Shown: positions 8,510-19,864, counted from the stretch's first letter. The stretch: DNA of 64,000 bases from Caenispirillum salinarum AK4 (GCF_000315795.1 NZ_ANHY01000006.1:341111-405110); one strand, 5' to 3'. Numbers and translations: made by a program. Notes: generated from the letters alone by a model not told the origin.

Positions 8510-9115
8510 TCAGTCCTTTTCGAGAAGGCGCGCGACGTAACGCGCCAGCATGTCGATTTCCATGTTGACGGGATCGCCGACCTTGTAGGTGCCAAAGGTC
8601 GTGACCTCCTGGGTATGCGGGATGATGTTGACGCCGAAACGCGCGCCCTCGACCTCGTTCACGGTCAGAGACACGCCGTCCAGCGTGACGGAACCCTTGG
8701 GCGCGACGAACTTCTTCAGCCCTTCGGGCACTTCGAAAACGTAGCGGCGGCTTTCGTTCTCGCCGCGGATGTCCACCACGCGCGCCACGCCGTCGACGTG
8801 GCCGGAGACCACATGGCCGCCCAACTCGTCACCCATCTTCAACGCGCGCTCGAAATTGACGCGACGGCCCTCGTCCCAGTCGCCCAGCGTGGTCTTGGAC
8901 AGGGTCTCGTCGCTGGCCTGTACGGTGAACCAGCCGCGGTCACCGGTGGTGCCCTTCTCGATGACGGTCAGGCAGACGCCGTTGCAGGCGATGGAGGCGC
9001 CGATGTCCACCGTCGTCATGTCGTAGGACGTGTCGAAGGTGAACAGGGTATCGCCGCCGGGCTCACGCTTGCGCTCGCGCACGGTCCCCAGGTCGGTGAT
9101 GATGCCGGTGAACAT
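8510..9115 (-). CDS. ribE: Riboflavin synthase alpha subunit
   Basis: Dismutates two lumazine molecules to riboflavin. The 201-residue protein starts with the hallmark MFTGII and contains two repeated lumazine-binding barrels (about residues 1-95 and 96-195), with the first-repeat motif IACNGVCLTV and the second-repeat motif VTLDGVSLTVNEV. Both length and repeat structure are normal. It lies 3 bp after ribD, and its stop falls inside the ribosome-binding region of ribBX. Confidence 0.95.
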   Translation of the reverse strand: MFTGIITDLGTVRERKREPGGDTLFTFDTSYDMTTVDIGASIACNGVCLTVIEKGTTGDRGWFTVQASDETLSKTTLGDWDEGRRVNFERALKMGDELGGHVVSGHVDGVARVVDIRGENESRRYVFEVPEGLKKFVAPKGSVTLDGVSLTVNEVEGARFGVNIIPHTQEVTTFGTYKVGDPVNMEIDMLARYVARLLEKD

Positions 9116-9118
9116 GAG

Positions 9119-10207
9119 TCAGCGTTTCTCCAGAACTTCCAGCACGTCGTCGCCGACGCGGGTGAACGAGACGGGTGCAAATTCGGGGGCCGCGGTCAAC
9201 CGGTCAAGGGCCAGATCGGCGACGGCCGCCCGGCCGTCTCCACCGATCACCTTACCCGCCCGGAACCACGCCAGTCCATCGACGCAGCCGTCGCGCAGCA
9301 TGGCCGCTGCCACGCGCCCGCCGCCTTCAACCAGAACACGAGTGATGCCGCGCGCGCCGAGAACGTTCAGCACGGCCTCGGGCACGAGGGCGCCGGACTC
9401 GTCGCAGGCGGCCTCCAGAACCTCGGCACCGTGCCCGGTGAAGGCCTCCAGCCGATCGGGATCGTGGCCCGGACTGGTGACGATCCACAGCGGCACCGCC
9501 TTCGCCGACCGCACCAGCGCACTGGTCACCGGCAGGCGCAGCGAACCGTCCAGCACCACGCGCACGGGCGAACAGTCCTCCAGCCCCGGCAGGCGGCAGG
9601 TGAGGGTCGGATCGTCGGCCAGCGCCGTGCCGGAGCCGATGAGGATGGCGTCGTGGGCGCAGCGCAGCAGGTGACCGCGGCGGCGCGCCTCGGGCCCCGT
9701 GATCCACTTGCTCTCGCCCGAGGCCAGGGCGATGCGGCCGTCCAGCGTGGTGGCGCATTTCAGCGTGACCAGCGGCCGTCCGGTGCGCACGCGGCTGAAG
9801 AAACCGGCGTTCAGCGCCTCCGCCTCATCCCGGCGCACGCCTTCCACCACCTCGATCCCGGCTTCGCGCAGACGGGCAAGGCCGCGGCCGGAGACGCGCG
9901 GGTCGGGGTCGACGGCGGCGGCGATGACGCGCGCCACGCCCGCCTTCACCAACGCATCGGCGCAGGGCGGAGTCTTGCCGTAGTGGCTGCAGGGCTCCAG
10001 AGAGACATAGACGTCGGCCCCGTGCGCCGCCTCCCCGGCCATTGCCAGCGCCAGCGGCTCGGCATGGGGGCGGCCGCCGGGCTGGGTGAAGCCGCGCCCG
10101 ACCACGTGGCCGTCCTTGACCACCACGCATCCCACGGTCGGGTTGGGCCACACGCGCCCGAGCCCGCGCCGCGCAAGCGCCAGCGCCGCGCCCATATGCA
10201 GGTGCAT
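9119..10207 (-). CDS. ribD: Bifunctional diaminohydroxyphosphoribosylaminopyrimidine deaminase / 5-amino-6-(5-phosphoribosylamino)uracil reductase
   Basis: RibD performs the second and third steps of riboflavin synthesis: zinc-dependent deamination, then NADPH reduction. The deaminase domain (about residues 1-145) has HAEPLAL and LEPCSHYGKTPPC; the reductase domain follows with VTLKCATTLDGRIA and RVLVEGGG. The ATG at 10205-10207 (MHLHMGAALALARRG) gives 362 residues, the usual size. A GTG at 10292-10294, just after the nrdR stop, would add 29 low-complexity residues and is the alternative. It sits between nrdR and ribE in the same orientation. Confidence 0.93.
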   Translation of the reverse strand: MHLHMGAALALARRGLGRVWPNPTVGCVVVKDGHVVGRGFTQPGGRPHAEPLALAMAGEAAHGADVYVSLEPCSHYGKTPPCADALVKAGVARVIAAAVDPDPRVSGRGLARLREAGIEVVEGVRRDEAEALNAGFFSRVRTGRPLVTLKCATTLDGRIALASGESKWITGPEARRRGHLLRCAHDAILIGSGTALADDPTLTCRLPGLEDCSPVRVVLDGSLRLPVTSALVRSAKAVPLWIVTSPGHDPDRLEAFTGHGAEVLEAACDESGALVPEAVLNVLGARGITRVLVEGGGRVAAAMLRDGCVDGLAWFRAGKVIGGDGRAAVADLALDRLTAAPEFAPVSFTRVGDDVLEVLEKR

Positions 10208-10298
10208 GGTCCGCGCGTCGGGCGGTGGAGCGGCGTTTCGGCCATGGTCCTCCGCGCCGCCGGCGGAGGCCCGGCTGGAAGACCCGGACGACACGGCG

Positions 10299-10751
10299 TC
10301 ACTCGCCTCCCAGCTTTTCAACGAACTCGCCGAAGTCCTTGATTTCGCGGAAGTTTTTGTAAACGCTCGCAAACCGGACATAGGCCACCTGATCAAGCGA
10401 CTGAAGCGCCTTCATCACCAGCTCGCCGATCTGCGCCGACTGGATTTCCGTCTCGCCGGTGCTTTCGAGCTGACGCTGGATGCCGTTGACGATCTGCTCG
10501 ATCCGCTCCTCGTCGATCCCGCGCTTGCGGCAGGCGATGCGGATGGACCGCGTGAGCTTGTCGCGGTCGAAGGGGCTGCGCTGGCCGTGGCGCTTGATGA
10601 CCGTCAACTCGCGCAACTGCACGCGCTCGAACGTCGTGAAGCGGGATTGGCAGGACGGACAGTACCGGCGCCGACGGATGGCGTTGTTGTCCTCCGTCGG
10701 CCGCGAGTCCTTCACCTGGGTGTCGTCATGTCCGCAGAACGGGCAGCGCAT
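10299..10751 (-). CDS. nrdR: Transcriptional repressor NrdR
   Basis: NrdR represses ribonucleotide reductase genes, sensing ATP/dATP. The 150-residue protein begins with a zinc ribbon ([18 protein letters not shown] and YCPSC, four Cys) and continues with an ATP-cone domain starting at [16 protein letters not shown]. Length is standard. It lies between glyA and ribD, an order widely conserved in alphaproteobacteria, and its stop is within about 5 bp of a possible GTG start for ribD. Confidence 0.96.
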   Translation of the reverse strand: MRCPFCGHDDTQVKDSRPTEDNNAIRRRRYCPSCQSRFTTFERVQLRELTVIKRHGQRSPFDRDKLTRSIRIACRKRGIDEERIEQIVNGIQRQLESTGETEIQSAQIGELVMKALQSLDQVAYVRFASVYKNFREIKDFGEFVEKLGGE

Positions 10752-10826
10752 GGTCTCGGTCCCCCTCTCGTGGCGGCCCGCCCGGCCGCGCCGACCCGAA
10801 AGTCGCGCGGCCGGAGGGCGTGCGCC

Positions 10827-12107
10827 TTACATCCCCTCGTAGATGGGGAAGCGGTGGCACAGGTCCTGGACGCGCTCGCGCACCGTCGCCTCGACCCCGC
10901 TGTTGTCGTCCGGGTTGGCCGACAGGCCGTCCAGAACCTCGACGATCATTTCGCCGACCTGGGTGAACTCGGCCGTGCCGAACCCGCGCGTGGTGCCCGC
11001 CGGCGTGCCGAGGCGCACGCCCGAGGTCACCATTGGCTTTTCCGGGTCGAACGGAATGCCGTTCTTGTTGCAGGTCATGCCGGCGCGCTCCAGGCTGTGC
11101 TCGGCGACGTTGCCGGTCAGCTTCTTGGGGCGCAGGTCGACCAGGGTCAGGTGCGTGTCGGTGCCGCCGGCCACGATATCCAGCCCGCCCTTGATGAGCG
11201 TTTCGGACAGGGCGCGGGCATTGGCGACGACCTGTGCCGCGTAATCCTTGAAGTCGGGCTTCAGGGCCTCGCCGAAGGCCACGGCCTTGGCGGCGATGAC
11301 GTGCATGAGCGGGCCGCCCTGCAGCCCCGGGAACACGGCGGAGTTGATCTTCTTGCCGATGTCGGGGTTGTTGGACAGGATCATGCCGCCGCGCGGACCG
11401 CGCAGGGTCTTGTGCGTGGTGGTGGTGACCACGTCGGCGTAGGGCAGCGGGCTCGGGTGCGCGCCGCCGGCCACAAGGCCCGCGAAGTGCGCCATGTCGA
11501 CCATCAGCAGCGCGCCGACCTTGTCCGCGATCTCGCGGAACCTGGCGAAGTCGATGACGCGCGGATAGGCCGAGCCGCCGGCGATGATGAGCTTGGGCTT
11601 GTGTTCCATGGCCAGGCGCTCGACCTCGTCGAAGTCGATCAGCGCGTCCTGTCGGCGGACACCGTACTGCACGGCGTTGAACCACTTGCCCGACAGGGCG
11701 GGCGCGGCACCGTGCGTCAGGTGACCGCCGGCGGCCAGGCTCATGCCCATGATGGTGTCGCCCGGCTTGGTCAGCGCCAGCATGACGGCGCCGTTCGCCT
11801 GCGCACCGGAATGCGGCTGAACGTTGACGTACTCGCAGCCGAACAGCTTCTTGGCACGGTCGATGGCGATCTGCTCGGCCACGTCCACGAATTCACAGCC
11901 GCCGTAGTATCGCCGACCGGGATAGCCCTCGGCGTACTTGTTGGTCAGCACCGAGCCCTGCGCCTCCAGCACGGCGCGCGAGACGATGTTCTCGGAGGCG
12001 ATCAGCTCGATCTGGTCCTTCTGGCGGCCCAGTTCGTCGGTGACGGCCTTCATGAGGTCGGGGTCGGTCTCGGCCAGGGAGGCACCAAAGAAAGTGGCGG
12101 TGGACAT
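10827..12107 (-). CDS. glyA: Serine hydroxymethyltransferase
   Basis: PLP enzyme interconverting serine and glycine with transfer of a one-carbon unit to tetrahydrofolate. The 426-residue product has the N-terminal [25 protein letters not shown], and the PLP lysine in [14 protein letters not shown]. The start is taken at the ATG giving MSTATFFGA, 12 bases after an AAGGA; a TTG 14 codons upstream ([11 protein letters not shown]) is unlikely. The rpiB gene lies 64 bp upstream and nrdR 75 bp downstream. Confidence 0.96.
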   Translation of the reverse strand: MSTATFFGASLAETDPDLMKAVTDELGRQKDQIELIASENIVSRAVLEAQGSVLTNKYAEGYPGRRYYGGCEFVDVAEQIAIDRAKKLFGCEYVNVQPHSGAQANGAVMLALTKPGDTIMGMSLAAGGHLTHGAAPALSGKWFNAVQYGVRRQDALIDFDEVERLAMEHKPKLIIAGGSAYPRVIDFARFREIADKVGALLMVDMAHFAGLVAGGAHPSPLPYADVVTTTTHKTLRGPRGGMILSNNPDIGKKINSAVFPGLQGGPLMHVIAAKAVAFGEALKPDFKDYAAQVVANARALSETLIKGGLDIVAGGTDTHLTLVDLRPKKLTGNVAEHSLERAGMTCNKNGIPFDPEKPMVTSGVRLGTPAGTTRGFGTAEFTQVGEMIVEVLDGLSANPDDNSGVEATVRERVQDLCHRFPIYEGM

Positions 12108-12171
12108 CGCTGCGGGTGTTCCTTGAAAGAGCGAACGAACGATAGACAAATAGCCGATGAACCGGCCGGGA

Positions 12172-12615
12172 TCAGACCGGGCGGCTCATCTTTTCGACGC
12201 GGCGGGCATGGCGACCACCCTCGAACTCGGTGTCGAGGAAGGTGGCGAGACAGTCCTGCGCCACGCCGGGACCGGTGGTCCGCCCGCCGAGCACCAATAC
12301 GTTGGCGTCATTGTGCTCCCGGGACATACGGGCGGTAAAGGCGTCGTGGACCAGCGCCGCACGGATTTCAGGGTGACGGTTGGCGGCGATGGAAATGCCG
12401 ATGCCAGTGCCGCAGATCAGGACGCCGCGGGCCGCCTTGCCGGATTTGACCGTCTCGGCCATGGCGTTCGCGAAGTCGGGGTAATCGACCGACTCCGTGC
12501 CGTTGGTGCCGAGGTCGAGCACCGACAGGCCGCGCGCCTCCAGGTCCTTCTTGAGGAGTTCCTTGAGGTCCAGACCGCCGTGGTCACAGGCGATGGCGAT
12601 GGTGTCGTCGGACAT
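12172..12615 (-). CDS. rpiB: Ribose 5-phosphate isomerase B
   Basis: Interconverts ribose 5-phosphate and ribulose 5-phosphate, the latter being the substrate of RibB further down this block. The 147-residue protein has the N-terminal DHGG motif, the active-site cysteine in [15 protein letters not shown], and the C-terminal basic segment [10 protein letters not shown]. It is the first gene of the long minus-strand block that ends at the FliL-like gene, so the block promoter should lie in the intergenic region above 12615. Confidence 0.94.
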   Translation of the reverse strand: MSDDTIAIACDHGGLDLKELLKKDLEARGLSVLDLGTNGTESVDYPDFANAMAETVKSGKAARGVLICGTGIGISIAANRHPEIRAALVHDAFTARMSREHNDANVLVLGGRTTGPGVAQDCLATFLDTEFEGGRHARRVEKMSRPV

Positions 12616-12814
12616 GGTGGCGTCGTCTCGCTTGGTCGTCAGGGGGATTTTGCGGGACTGTTACCATATGTCGAGGCCGCACGCCAGCATGCCCACCATG
12701 TCGTGCGCCGCCCAGCGCCTTTCGACCCATCACACCCTGCCCTGCCCATCCCAAGGGACCGGAATGGCGCTTGCCGCCCCTCCCGCCTGGCCGAAAGTAT
12801 AGGATGACACCATA

Positions 12815-12840
12815 GTATCGGGCGTGAAAACGCCCGATAC
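12815..12840. repeat. Perfect 10-bp inverted repeat upstream of the MucR-like gene
   Basis: GTATCGGGCG at 12815-12824 and its exact complement CGCCCGATAC at 12831-12840 are separated by TGAAAA. No T-run follows on either strand, so it does not look like an intrinsic terminator. It could be an operator or an RNA hairpin at the start of the rpiB transcript. Confidence 0.7.
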
Positions 12841-12983
12841 ATCACCAATTCGCCCCGCCGACACCGACAACCGCAGGCTCGCCAGGGCCAATTCGTCGCG
12901 CGGTGGCTGCCGTGTCGAAGTAGGTTTTATTGCTCTTGCACGCCGGCCAAGTAATGTTTTACTGAGACGCCAGACACAACCAA

Positions 12984-13012
12984 TTGACAGCGTGTTAAAA
13001 ACCAACAAAAAT
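12984..13012 (+). promoter_or_regulatory. Candidate promoter for the MucR-like gene
   Basis: A consensus -35 box TTGACA (12984-12989) is followed after 17 bp by AAAAAT (13007-13012), which matches four of six -10 positions. It lies in the AT-rich tract, about 120 bp before the ATG at 13132, leaving a leader of roughly 110 nt. The -10 is weak, so the exact start is uncertain. Confidence 0.4.
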
Positions 13013-13131
13013 AGCCACCGCGAGGGGCACTCGACGGGAAGGCACGTGGGGTCGGCACACTGTAACCGAGCCGACGGGCCGTGTCGCCGCGTCGAGAAAA
13101 CGTGCGGATCAAGAAACAAACTGGTGATGAA

Positions 13132-13584
13132 ATGACAGAAGCCCGGCAAGATGAAACCAACCGTGACGACATGCTCCGCATGGCGGTCGACGTCGTCGCT
13201 GCCTATGTGAGCAAGAACAGCATGCCGGGGACGCAAATTCCGGAATTGATTCAGACGGTCTACGGCGCGCTCAGCTCTCTCTCCAAGCCCGAGGCTGCGG
13301 CAGCGGAGGCGGCGCGGCCGGCGGTGCCGGTCAAGAAGTCGGTTACGCCCGATTACATCATCTGCCTGGAGGACGGCAAAAAGCTGAAAATGCTCAAGCG
13401 CCACCTTCGGACCAATTACAACATGACGCCCGACGAGTACCGCGCCAAATGGAACCTGCCGGCCGACTATCCGATGGTCGCGCCGAACTACGCCCAGCAG
13501 CGGTCGGCCTTCGCCAAGAAGATCGGCCTGGGCCGCAAGCCGGGCGACACGGCCGCGAAACGTAGCAAGGCAGCGGCAAAATAG
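13132..13584 (+). CDS. MucR/Ros-family transcriptional regulator with altered zinc-finger ligands
   Basis: A 150-residue DNA-binding protein of the Ros/MucR family, global regulators of surface polysaccharide, motility and cell-cycle genes in alphaproteobacteria. The finger region reads YIICLEDGKKLKMLKRHL and continues RTNYNMTPDEY. Compared with Ros, Cys78 and His91 are kept, but the second Cys position is Asp81 and the last His position is Asn95/Tyr96, so classical zinc binding should be lost. Such zinc-independent variants are known in the family. The start at ATG 13132 gives MTEARQDETN; an upstream GTG frame adds implausible sequence. A strong terminator follows at 13611. Confidence 0.9.
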   Translation: MTEARQDETNRDDMLRMAVDVVAAYVSKNSMPGTQIPELIQTVYGALSSLSKPEAAAAEAARPAVPVKKSVTPDYIICLEDGKKLKMLKRHLRTNYNMTPDEYRAKWNLPADYPMVAPNYAQQRSAFAKKIGLGRKPGDTAAKRSKAAAK

Positions 13585-13610
13585 CCGCGGGCTTCGCGTC
13601 GAGAGGACAA

Positions 13611-13649
13611 ACGGCCGCCGCTTGGGGGAAAGCGGCGGCCGTTTTGTTT
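13611..13649 (+). terminator. Intrinsic terminator of the MucR-like gene
   Basis: A perfect 13-bp stem, ACGGCCGCCGCTT (13611-13623) with its complement at 13630-13642, has a loop of GGGGGA and runs into TTTTGTTT. It lies 27 bp after the stop codon. Confidence 0.9.
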
Positions 13650-13691
13650 CCAGGTCCTGCGGAACCGGCGCGGCGGCGGGACGTGTCGGCC

Positions 13692-13913
13692 TTATGCCAC
13701 CGTCCCCCCGCTTCCACCGCCGCCCTGCTCCCGTTGCTCCAGCACGCGGCGCAGCTTGCGGATGGCGTTCTGCTCCATTGTGTAGCGGGAGTAGGTGGCC
13801 GGCGCGACGATGGAGACCTCAATGTTGGTGCGCGCGTCGATGGCGGAACACCGGCAGACGTTGCCCATCTGCACGATCTCCAGATACACGTCGCCTTTCC
13901 GCCGCTTCGCCAT
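13692..13913 (-). CDS. Small conserved hypothetical protein (DUF6898-like)
   Basis: A 73-residue basic protein starting MAKRRKGDVYLEIVQMGN, with the stretch CRCSAIDARTNIEVSIVAP and a helical end (AIRKLRRVLEQREQ) closed by a Gly/Ser tail. The ATG at 13911-13913 is the only sensible start. It resembles short alphaproteobacterial proteins of unknown role that usually sit near metabolic genes. It is convergent with the MucR-like gene and lies about 184 bp downstream of mmsB. No function can be assigned. Confidence 0.6.
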   Translation of the reverse strand: MAKRRKGDVYLEIVQMGNVCRCSAIDARTNIEVSIVAPATYSRYTMEQNAIRKLRRVLEQREQGGGGSGGTVA

Positions 13914-14051
13914 CGCCGCTCCGATTGAGCCGTATACGCCCGGGCACCAGACGTCAGAGCTGCGGTGTGTGGTTCGCACACGCCTTCGGCACCACGCGCC
14001 CCGCAGGCTCACACGCCTGACCGGCGCGGGGTCCATCTCCCGACCCTGTTC

Positions 14052-14083
14052 GCACGGTCCAGTCATGCAGGACCGGACCGTGC
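14052..14083. repeat. Inverted repeat downstream of mmsB
   Basis: GCACGGTCC (14052-14060) is exactly mirrored by GGACCGTGC (14075-14083), just beyond the mmsB stop at 14098. A T-run is missing, so it may stabilise the 3' end of the valine operon mRNA or act as a weak terminator. Confidence 0.5.
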
Positions 14084-14097
14084 CTCACCGGCAGACT

Positions 14098-14988
14098 TCA
14101 GATCTCGCCGTCGATCATCTTGATGATGGCGGAGAAGTCCAGGTTGCCGTTCCCCTTGGACGACATCATCTGATACAGGCTTTCGGCCGCCGCACCAAGC
14201 GGCGTCGACGCACCGGCCTTGCCGGCGGCGTCCTGTGCCAGCTTCAGATCCTTCAGCATCATGTCGGTGGCGAAGCCCGGCTGGTAGTCGCGGTTGGCCG
14301 GCGAGGTCGGCACCGGGCCCGGCACCGGACAGTAGGTGGTCAGCGACCAGCACTGGCCCGACGCCTTGGACGAGATGTCGAACAGCTTCTGGTAGTCCAG
14401 GCCCAGGCGCTTGGCGAGCATGAAGGCCTCGGCGACCGACAGCATCTGGATGCCGAGCATCATGTTGTTGCAGATCTTGGCGGCCTGGCCGTTGCCGGCA
14501 TCGCCGGCGTGAACGACGGTCTTGCCCATGATCTCCAGGAACGGGCGGGCCTTCTCCGCCGCCTCTTCCGTACCGCCGACCATGAAGGTCAGCGTTCCCG
14601 CCTCGGCGCCGCCGACACCGCCGGACACCGGCGCGTCGACCATGGGAAAGCCCTTGTCTTCCGCCGCGGCGATGACGGTGCGCGCGGTGTCGACGTCGAT
14701 GGTCGAGCAGTCGATCATCAGCGTGCCGGGCGCGGCGGTGGCGAAGACGCCGTCGGTGCCTTCATAGACGTGGGCCACGTGCTTGCCGGCCGGCAGCATG
14801 GTGACGATGACGTCGACGTCGCGCGCGGCGTCGGTGACCGTTTCAGCCGCCTCGCAGCCGGCGGCGACGGCCTTGTCCACGGACTCCTTGCTCAGGTCGA
14901 AGGCCTTCACGGTGTGGCCGGCCTTGGCCAGATTGGCGGCCATGGGACCGCCCATGTTGCCCACGCCGATGAAACCGATGCTCGCCAT
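14098..14988 (-). CDS. mmsB: 3-hydroxyisobutyrate dehydrogenase
   Basis: NAD-dependent oxidation of 3-hydroxyisobutyrate to methylmalonate semialdehyde in valine catabolism. The 296-residue protein has the N-terminal Rossmann motif GFIGVGNMGGPMA, the substrate motif DAPVSGGVGGAEAGTL, and the catalytic lysine region GNGQAAKICNNM. Length is standard. It is the last gene of the minus-strand operon acyl-CoA dehydrogenase, hydroxyisobutyryl-CoA hydrolase, mmsB, which lays out consecutive steps of the pathway. The next enzyme (MmsA) is encoded 33 kb away at 47188. Confidence 0.95.
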   Translation of the reverse strand: MASIGFIGVGNMGGPMAANLAKAGHTVKAFDLSKESVDKAVAAGCEAAETVTDAARDVDVIVTMLPAGKHVAHVYEGTDGVFATAAPGTLMIDCSTIDVDTARTVIAAAEDKGFPMVDAPVSGGVGGAEAGTLTFMVGGTEEAAEKARPFLEIMGKTVVHAGDAGNGQAAKICNNMMLGIQMLSVAEAFMLAKRLGLDYQKLFDISSKASGQCWSLTTYCPVPGPVPTSPANRDYQPGFATDMMLKDLKLAQDAAGKAGASTPLGAAAESLYQMMSSKGNGNLDFSAIIKMIDGEI

Positions 14989-15064
14989 GACGTCGTCTCC
15001 TCTGGTTATCCTGGTCGTTTCCCGGAGCCTGCGACGGCTCCTTATTGTGTTTGACTTCCGGCGC

Positions 15065-16138
15065 CTAGTCGAACGTCAGGTCGCCCTGCTGCAGCGGTGC
15101 GAAATAGGCGTCAACGGCCTCTTCCTCCACACCTTCAAGATCGGCCGGCATCCACTTGGGCGCGTTGTCCTTTTCCACAAGCAGCGCCCGCACGCCCTCG
15201 AAGAAGTCCGGCCCGGCCATGAAGCGCTGCGACAGGCGGTATTCGATCTGCATGGCGCGGTCGAACTCCACCTGGGCGCCCACCTGCATCTGCTTGAAGG
15301 CGACCTTGGTGGCCGTCGGGCTTTTCTGGCGGATGGTCTCGGCGGTCTGGGTCGCCCATTCCGAGCCATCCTCGGCCAGCCGGTCGAGAATGCCTTCCAC
15401 CGAGTCCGCGGCGAAGCACTGATCGATCTGCGCGCGGTGCTTTTCCAGCGGCGCTGTTCCCGGTTCCTCGTGGTACATGTCGAGGACCGCCGTCACGCAC
15501 TGCTGCATCTGGTCGGCGGTCTTGGCCTCCGTCTCCGCCTCGCCCATAGCCTTGACCATGTCCGCCAGGCGGTTGGACGGCACGTAGTGGGTGGCGATGC
15601 CGGTGTAGTAGCAGTCCGCCGCCCGCAGGCGCGCGCCGGTCAGCGCCAGGTACATGCCCAGCTTGCCCGGCAGTCGCGGCAGGAAATAGGTGCCGCCGAC
15701 GTCGGGGAACATGCCGATGCCCGTCTCCGGCATGGCGAACAGGGTGCGCTCGCTCGCCACGCGGTGGGAGCCGTGCACCGAGACGCCGACGCCGCCACCC
15801 ATGGTCACGCCGTCGATGAGCGCGACATAGGGCTTGGGATACATCTTCATGAGGCGGTTGAGGCGATATTCCTCGGCGTAGAAGGTGGCGAGGTAGGGCT
15901 CGTCCTTCGCCTGCCCCGCCTTGTAGAGCGCCACCACGTCGCCGCCGGCGCAGAAGGCCTTCTCGCCCGTGCCCTGGATGACGACGCAGTGCACGGCGTC
16001 ATCCTCGGCCCAGGCGCGCAGCTGCGGGTCGATCTTTTCCACCTGCGCGAGCGTCAGCGCATTCATTGCCTTTGGACGGTTCAGCGTGATGGTGCCAATC
16101 CCGTCCTTGACCTCGAACAGGGTATCTTCCTCGGACAT
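15065..16138 (-). CDS. 3-hydroxyisobutyryl-CoA hydrolase (enoyl-CoA hydratase/isomerase family)
   Basis: Crotonase-fold thioesterase that releases 3-hydroxyisobutyrate from its CoA ester. The 357-residue length fits the hydrolase branch, longer than ordinary enoyl-CoA hydratases (about 260). Seen are NRPKAMNALT, the oxyanion region EKAFCAGGDV, and YVALIDGVTMGGGVGVS, plus a C-terminal extension with FFEGVRALLVEKDNAPKW. The ATG giving MSEEDTLFEVK lies 38 bp after the acyl-CoA dehydrogenase stop. Context between that gene and mmsB supports the valine-pathway role. Confidence 0.9.
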   Translation of the reverse strand: MSEEDTLFEVKDGIGTITLNRPKAMNALTLAQVEKIDPQLRAWAEDDAVHCVVIQGTGEKAFCAGGDVVALYKAGQAKDEPYLATFYAEEYRLNRLMKMYPKPYVALIDGVTMGGGVGVSVHGSHRVASERTLFAMPETGIGMFPDVGGTYFLPRLPGKLGMYLALTGARLRAADCYYTGIATHYVPSNRLADMVKAMGEAETEAKTADQMQQCVTAVLDMYHEEPGTAPLEKHRAQIDQCFAADSVEGILDRLAEDGSEWATQTAETIRQKSPTATKVAFKQMQVGAQVEFDRAMQIEYRLSQRFMAGPDFFEGVRALLVEKDNAPKWMPADLEGVEEEAVDAYFAPLQQGDLTFD

Positions 16139-16176
16139 CCGGCCCTCTCTTCCGTCTGGTCTGCCGCGTCCGGCCC

Positions 16177-17316
16177 TTAGCCGGCGATCATCTTGCGCGA
16201 GATGATAAGGCGCATGATTTCGTTCGTCCCCTCCAGGATCTGGTGCACGCGCAGGTCGCGCAGGATCCGTTCGATGGGATACTCGCGGATGTAGCCGTAT
16301 CCGCCATGAAGCTGCAAGGCTTCGTTGACCACGGTGAAGCCCGTGTCGGTCGCCAGCCGTTTGGCCATGGCGCACAGACGGGTCGCGTCGGGGTCCTTGC
16401 GGTCGAGCGTCCAGGCCGCCTTGTGGAGCAGCAGGCGGGCGGCCTCAAGCTCTGTCGCCATGTCCGCGATCTTGAACTGAAGGCCCTGGAAGCTGTTGAG
16501 CGGCGCGTTGAACTGCTTGCGCATGCCCGTATACTCCAGCGCCGCCTCCATGGCCGCGCGGGCACCGCCGAGCGAGCAGGCGCCGATGTTCAGGCGGCCG
16601 CCGTCCAGACCCATCATGGCGATCTTGAAGCCCTCGCCTTCCTCGCCGAGGCGGTTCTCCACGGGCACGCGGCAGTTCTCGAAGATCACGGCGCTGGTCG
16701 GCTGGCTGTGCCAGCCCATTTTCTCTTCCTGCTTGCCGAAGGACAGGCCCGGCGTGTCGCTAGGCACCACGAGCGTCGAGATGCCCTTGGGACCCGGCTC
16801 GCCGGTGCGGCACATGACGACGTAGACGTCCGACCGCCCGCCGCCCGAAATGAACGCCTTCTCGCCGTTCAGCACGTAGTGGTCGCCGTCGCGATCGGCC
16901 TTCGTCTTGAGGCTGGCGGCGTCGGAGCCCGCGCCGGGCTCCGTCAGGCAGTAGCTGGCGAAGTGCTCCATGGTGCAGAGCTTGGGCAGGAACTTGTGGC
17001 GCTGCTCGTCGTTGCCGAAGCGGTCGATCATCCACGACGCCATGTTGTGGATGGAGATATAGGCAGCCGTCGACGGGCAGCCTGCCGCCAGTTCCTCGAA
17101 GATCACGGCGGCGTCCAGGCGCGTCAGGCCCGAGCCGCCCACGTCGTCGCGGACGTAGATGCCGGCGAACCCGAGTTCGGCGGCGGCGCGCAGGGTCTCC
17201 TCGGGGAAAATGTGCTCGGCGTCCCATTTGGCGGCATGGGGCGCCATCTCGTTCTGGGCAAAGGCGCGTGCGGCGTCCTGAAACGCCGTCTGGTCCTCGG
17301 TCAGCAGGAAATCCAT
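16177..17316 (-). CDS. Acyl-CoA dehydrogenase, probably isobutyryl-CoA dehydrogenase
   Basis: FAD enzyme oxidising an acyl-CoA at the alpha-beta bond; here most likely isobutyryl-CoA to methacrylyl-CoA in valine breakdown. The 379-residue product has [16 protein letters not shown], the C-terminal [19 protein letters not shown] and the catalytic Glu in LEGTNEIMR. The ATG (MDFLLTEDQ) is preceded by GGGAGGAAG. It heads the three-gene valine operon. A palindrome-like TTGTATGCAA lies 28 bp upstream of the start and resembles a GntR-family operator. Exact chain-length preference is inferred from context. Confidence 0.88.
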   Translation of the reverse strand: MDFLLTEDQTAFQDAARAFAQNEMAPHAAKWDAEHIFPEETLRAAAELGFAGIYVRDDVGGSGLTRLDAAVIFEELAAGCPSTAAYISIHNMASWMIDRFGNDEQRHKFLPKLCTMEHFASYCLTEPGAGSDAASLKTKADRDGDHYVLNGEKAFISGGGRSDVYVVMCRTGEPGPKGISTLVVPSDTPGLSFGKQEEKMGWHSQPTSAVIFENCRVPVENRLGEEGEGFKIAMMGLDGGRLNIGACSLGGARAAMEAALEYTGMRKQFNAPLNSFQGLQFKIADMATELEAARLLLHKAAWTLDRKDPDATRLCAMAKRLATDTGFTVVNEALQLHGGYGYIREYPIERILRDLRVHQILEGTNEIMRLIISRKMIAG

Positions 17317-17343
17317 CGTGCTTCCTCCCGGCATGTTCTTGTT

Positions 17344-17353
17344 TGCATACAAT
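17344..17353. promoter_or_regulatory. Candidate GntR/FCD-type operator upstream of the valine operon
   Basis: The sequence TTGCATACAA (TTGTATGCAA on the operon strand) differs by one base from the palindrome TTGTATACAA typical of FCD-subfamily GntR sites. It lies 28 bp before the acyl-CoA dehydrogenase ATG. A related site precedes the GntR gene at 22032. Confidence 0.4.
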
Positions 17354-17546
17354 TTTGAGGAAGGATCATACACACAGCGCGCCGCCTGTCAAAGCGCAAC
17401 CTTCCGATAACGGAACCCCACCTTGGAAACTGTAATACATCAGGATTTCACACAAAGATGCGCAATGATCTGTTGACAGAGACTGCCTTGGCGGGCTTAC
17501 CTGCTCAACCAGGGAGACAGCAACACCATAGGGGATACCCGCGATC

Positions 17547-19864
<2,318 letters not shown>

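Larger units (their letters stand above)
12616..13131. other. Divergent intergenic region between rpiB and the MucR-like gene
   Basis: A 0.5 kb stretch with no credible gene that must hold promoters for both the rpiB block and the MucR-like gene. It contains a perfect 10-bp inverted repeat (12815-12840), a markedly AT-richer tract from about 12920 to 13015 with a small inverted repeat AGTAA-TGTT-TTACT (12950-12963), and a TTGACA box at 12984-12989. Open frames crossing it lack ribosome sites and run antisense through the regulator gene. MucR proteins favour AT-rich DNA and usually autoregulate, so this region may be self-bound; that is inference. Confidence 0.6.

Noticed and set aside
10208..10298. 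FMN riboswitch before ribD
   Set aside because: ribD begins almost directly after nrdR; the gap is too short and shows no RFN-element conserved boxes.
13914..14051. Possible small RNA or tRNA-like element between the small DUF gene and mmsB
   Set aside because: Several short hairpins (GTGTG...CACAC) but no cloverleaf, promoter or terminator pattern.
17380..17546. Possible SAM riboswitch before metY
   Set aside because: The leader lacks the GCTAAA-type and pairing pattern of SAM-II and the SAM-I core; nothing convincing folds around the start.
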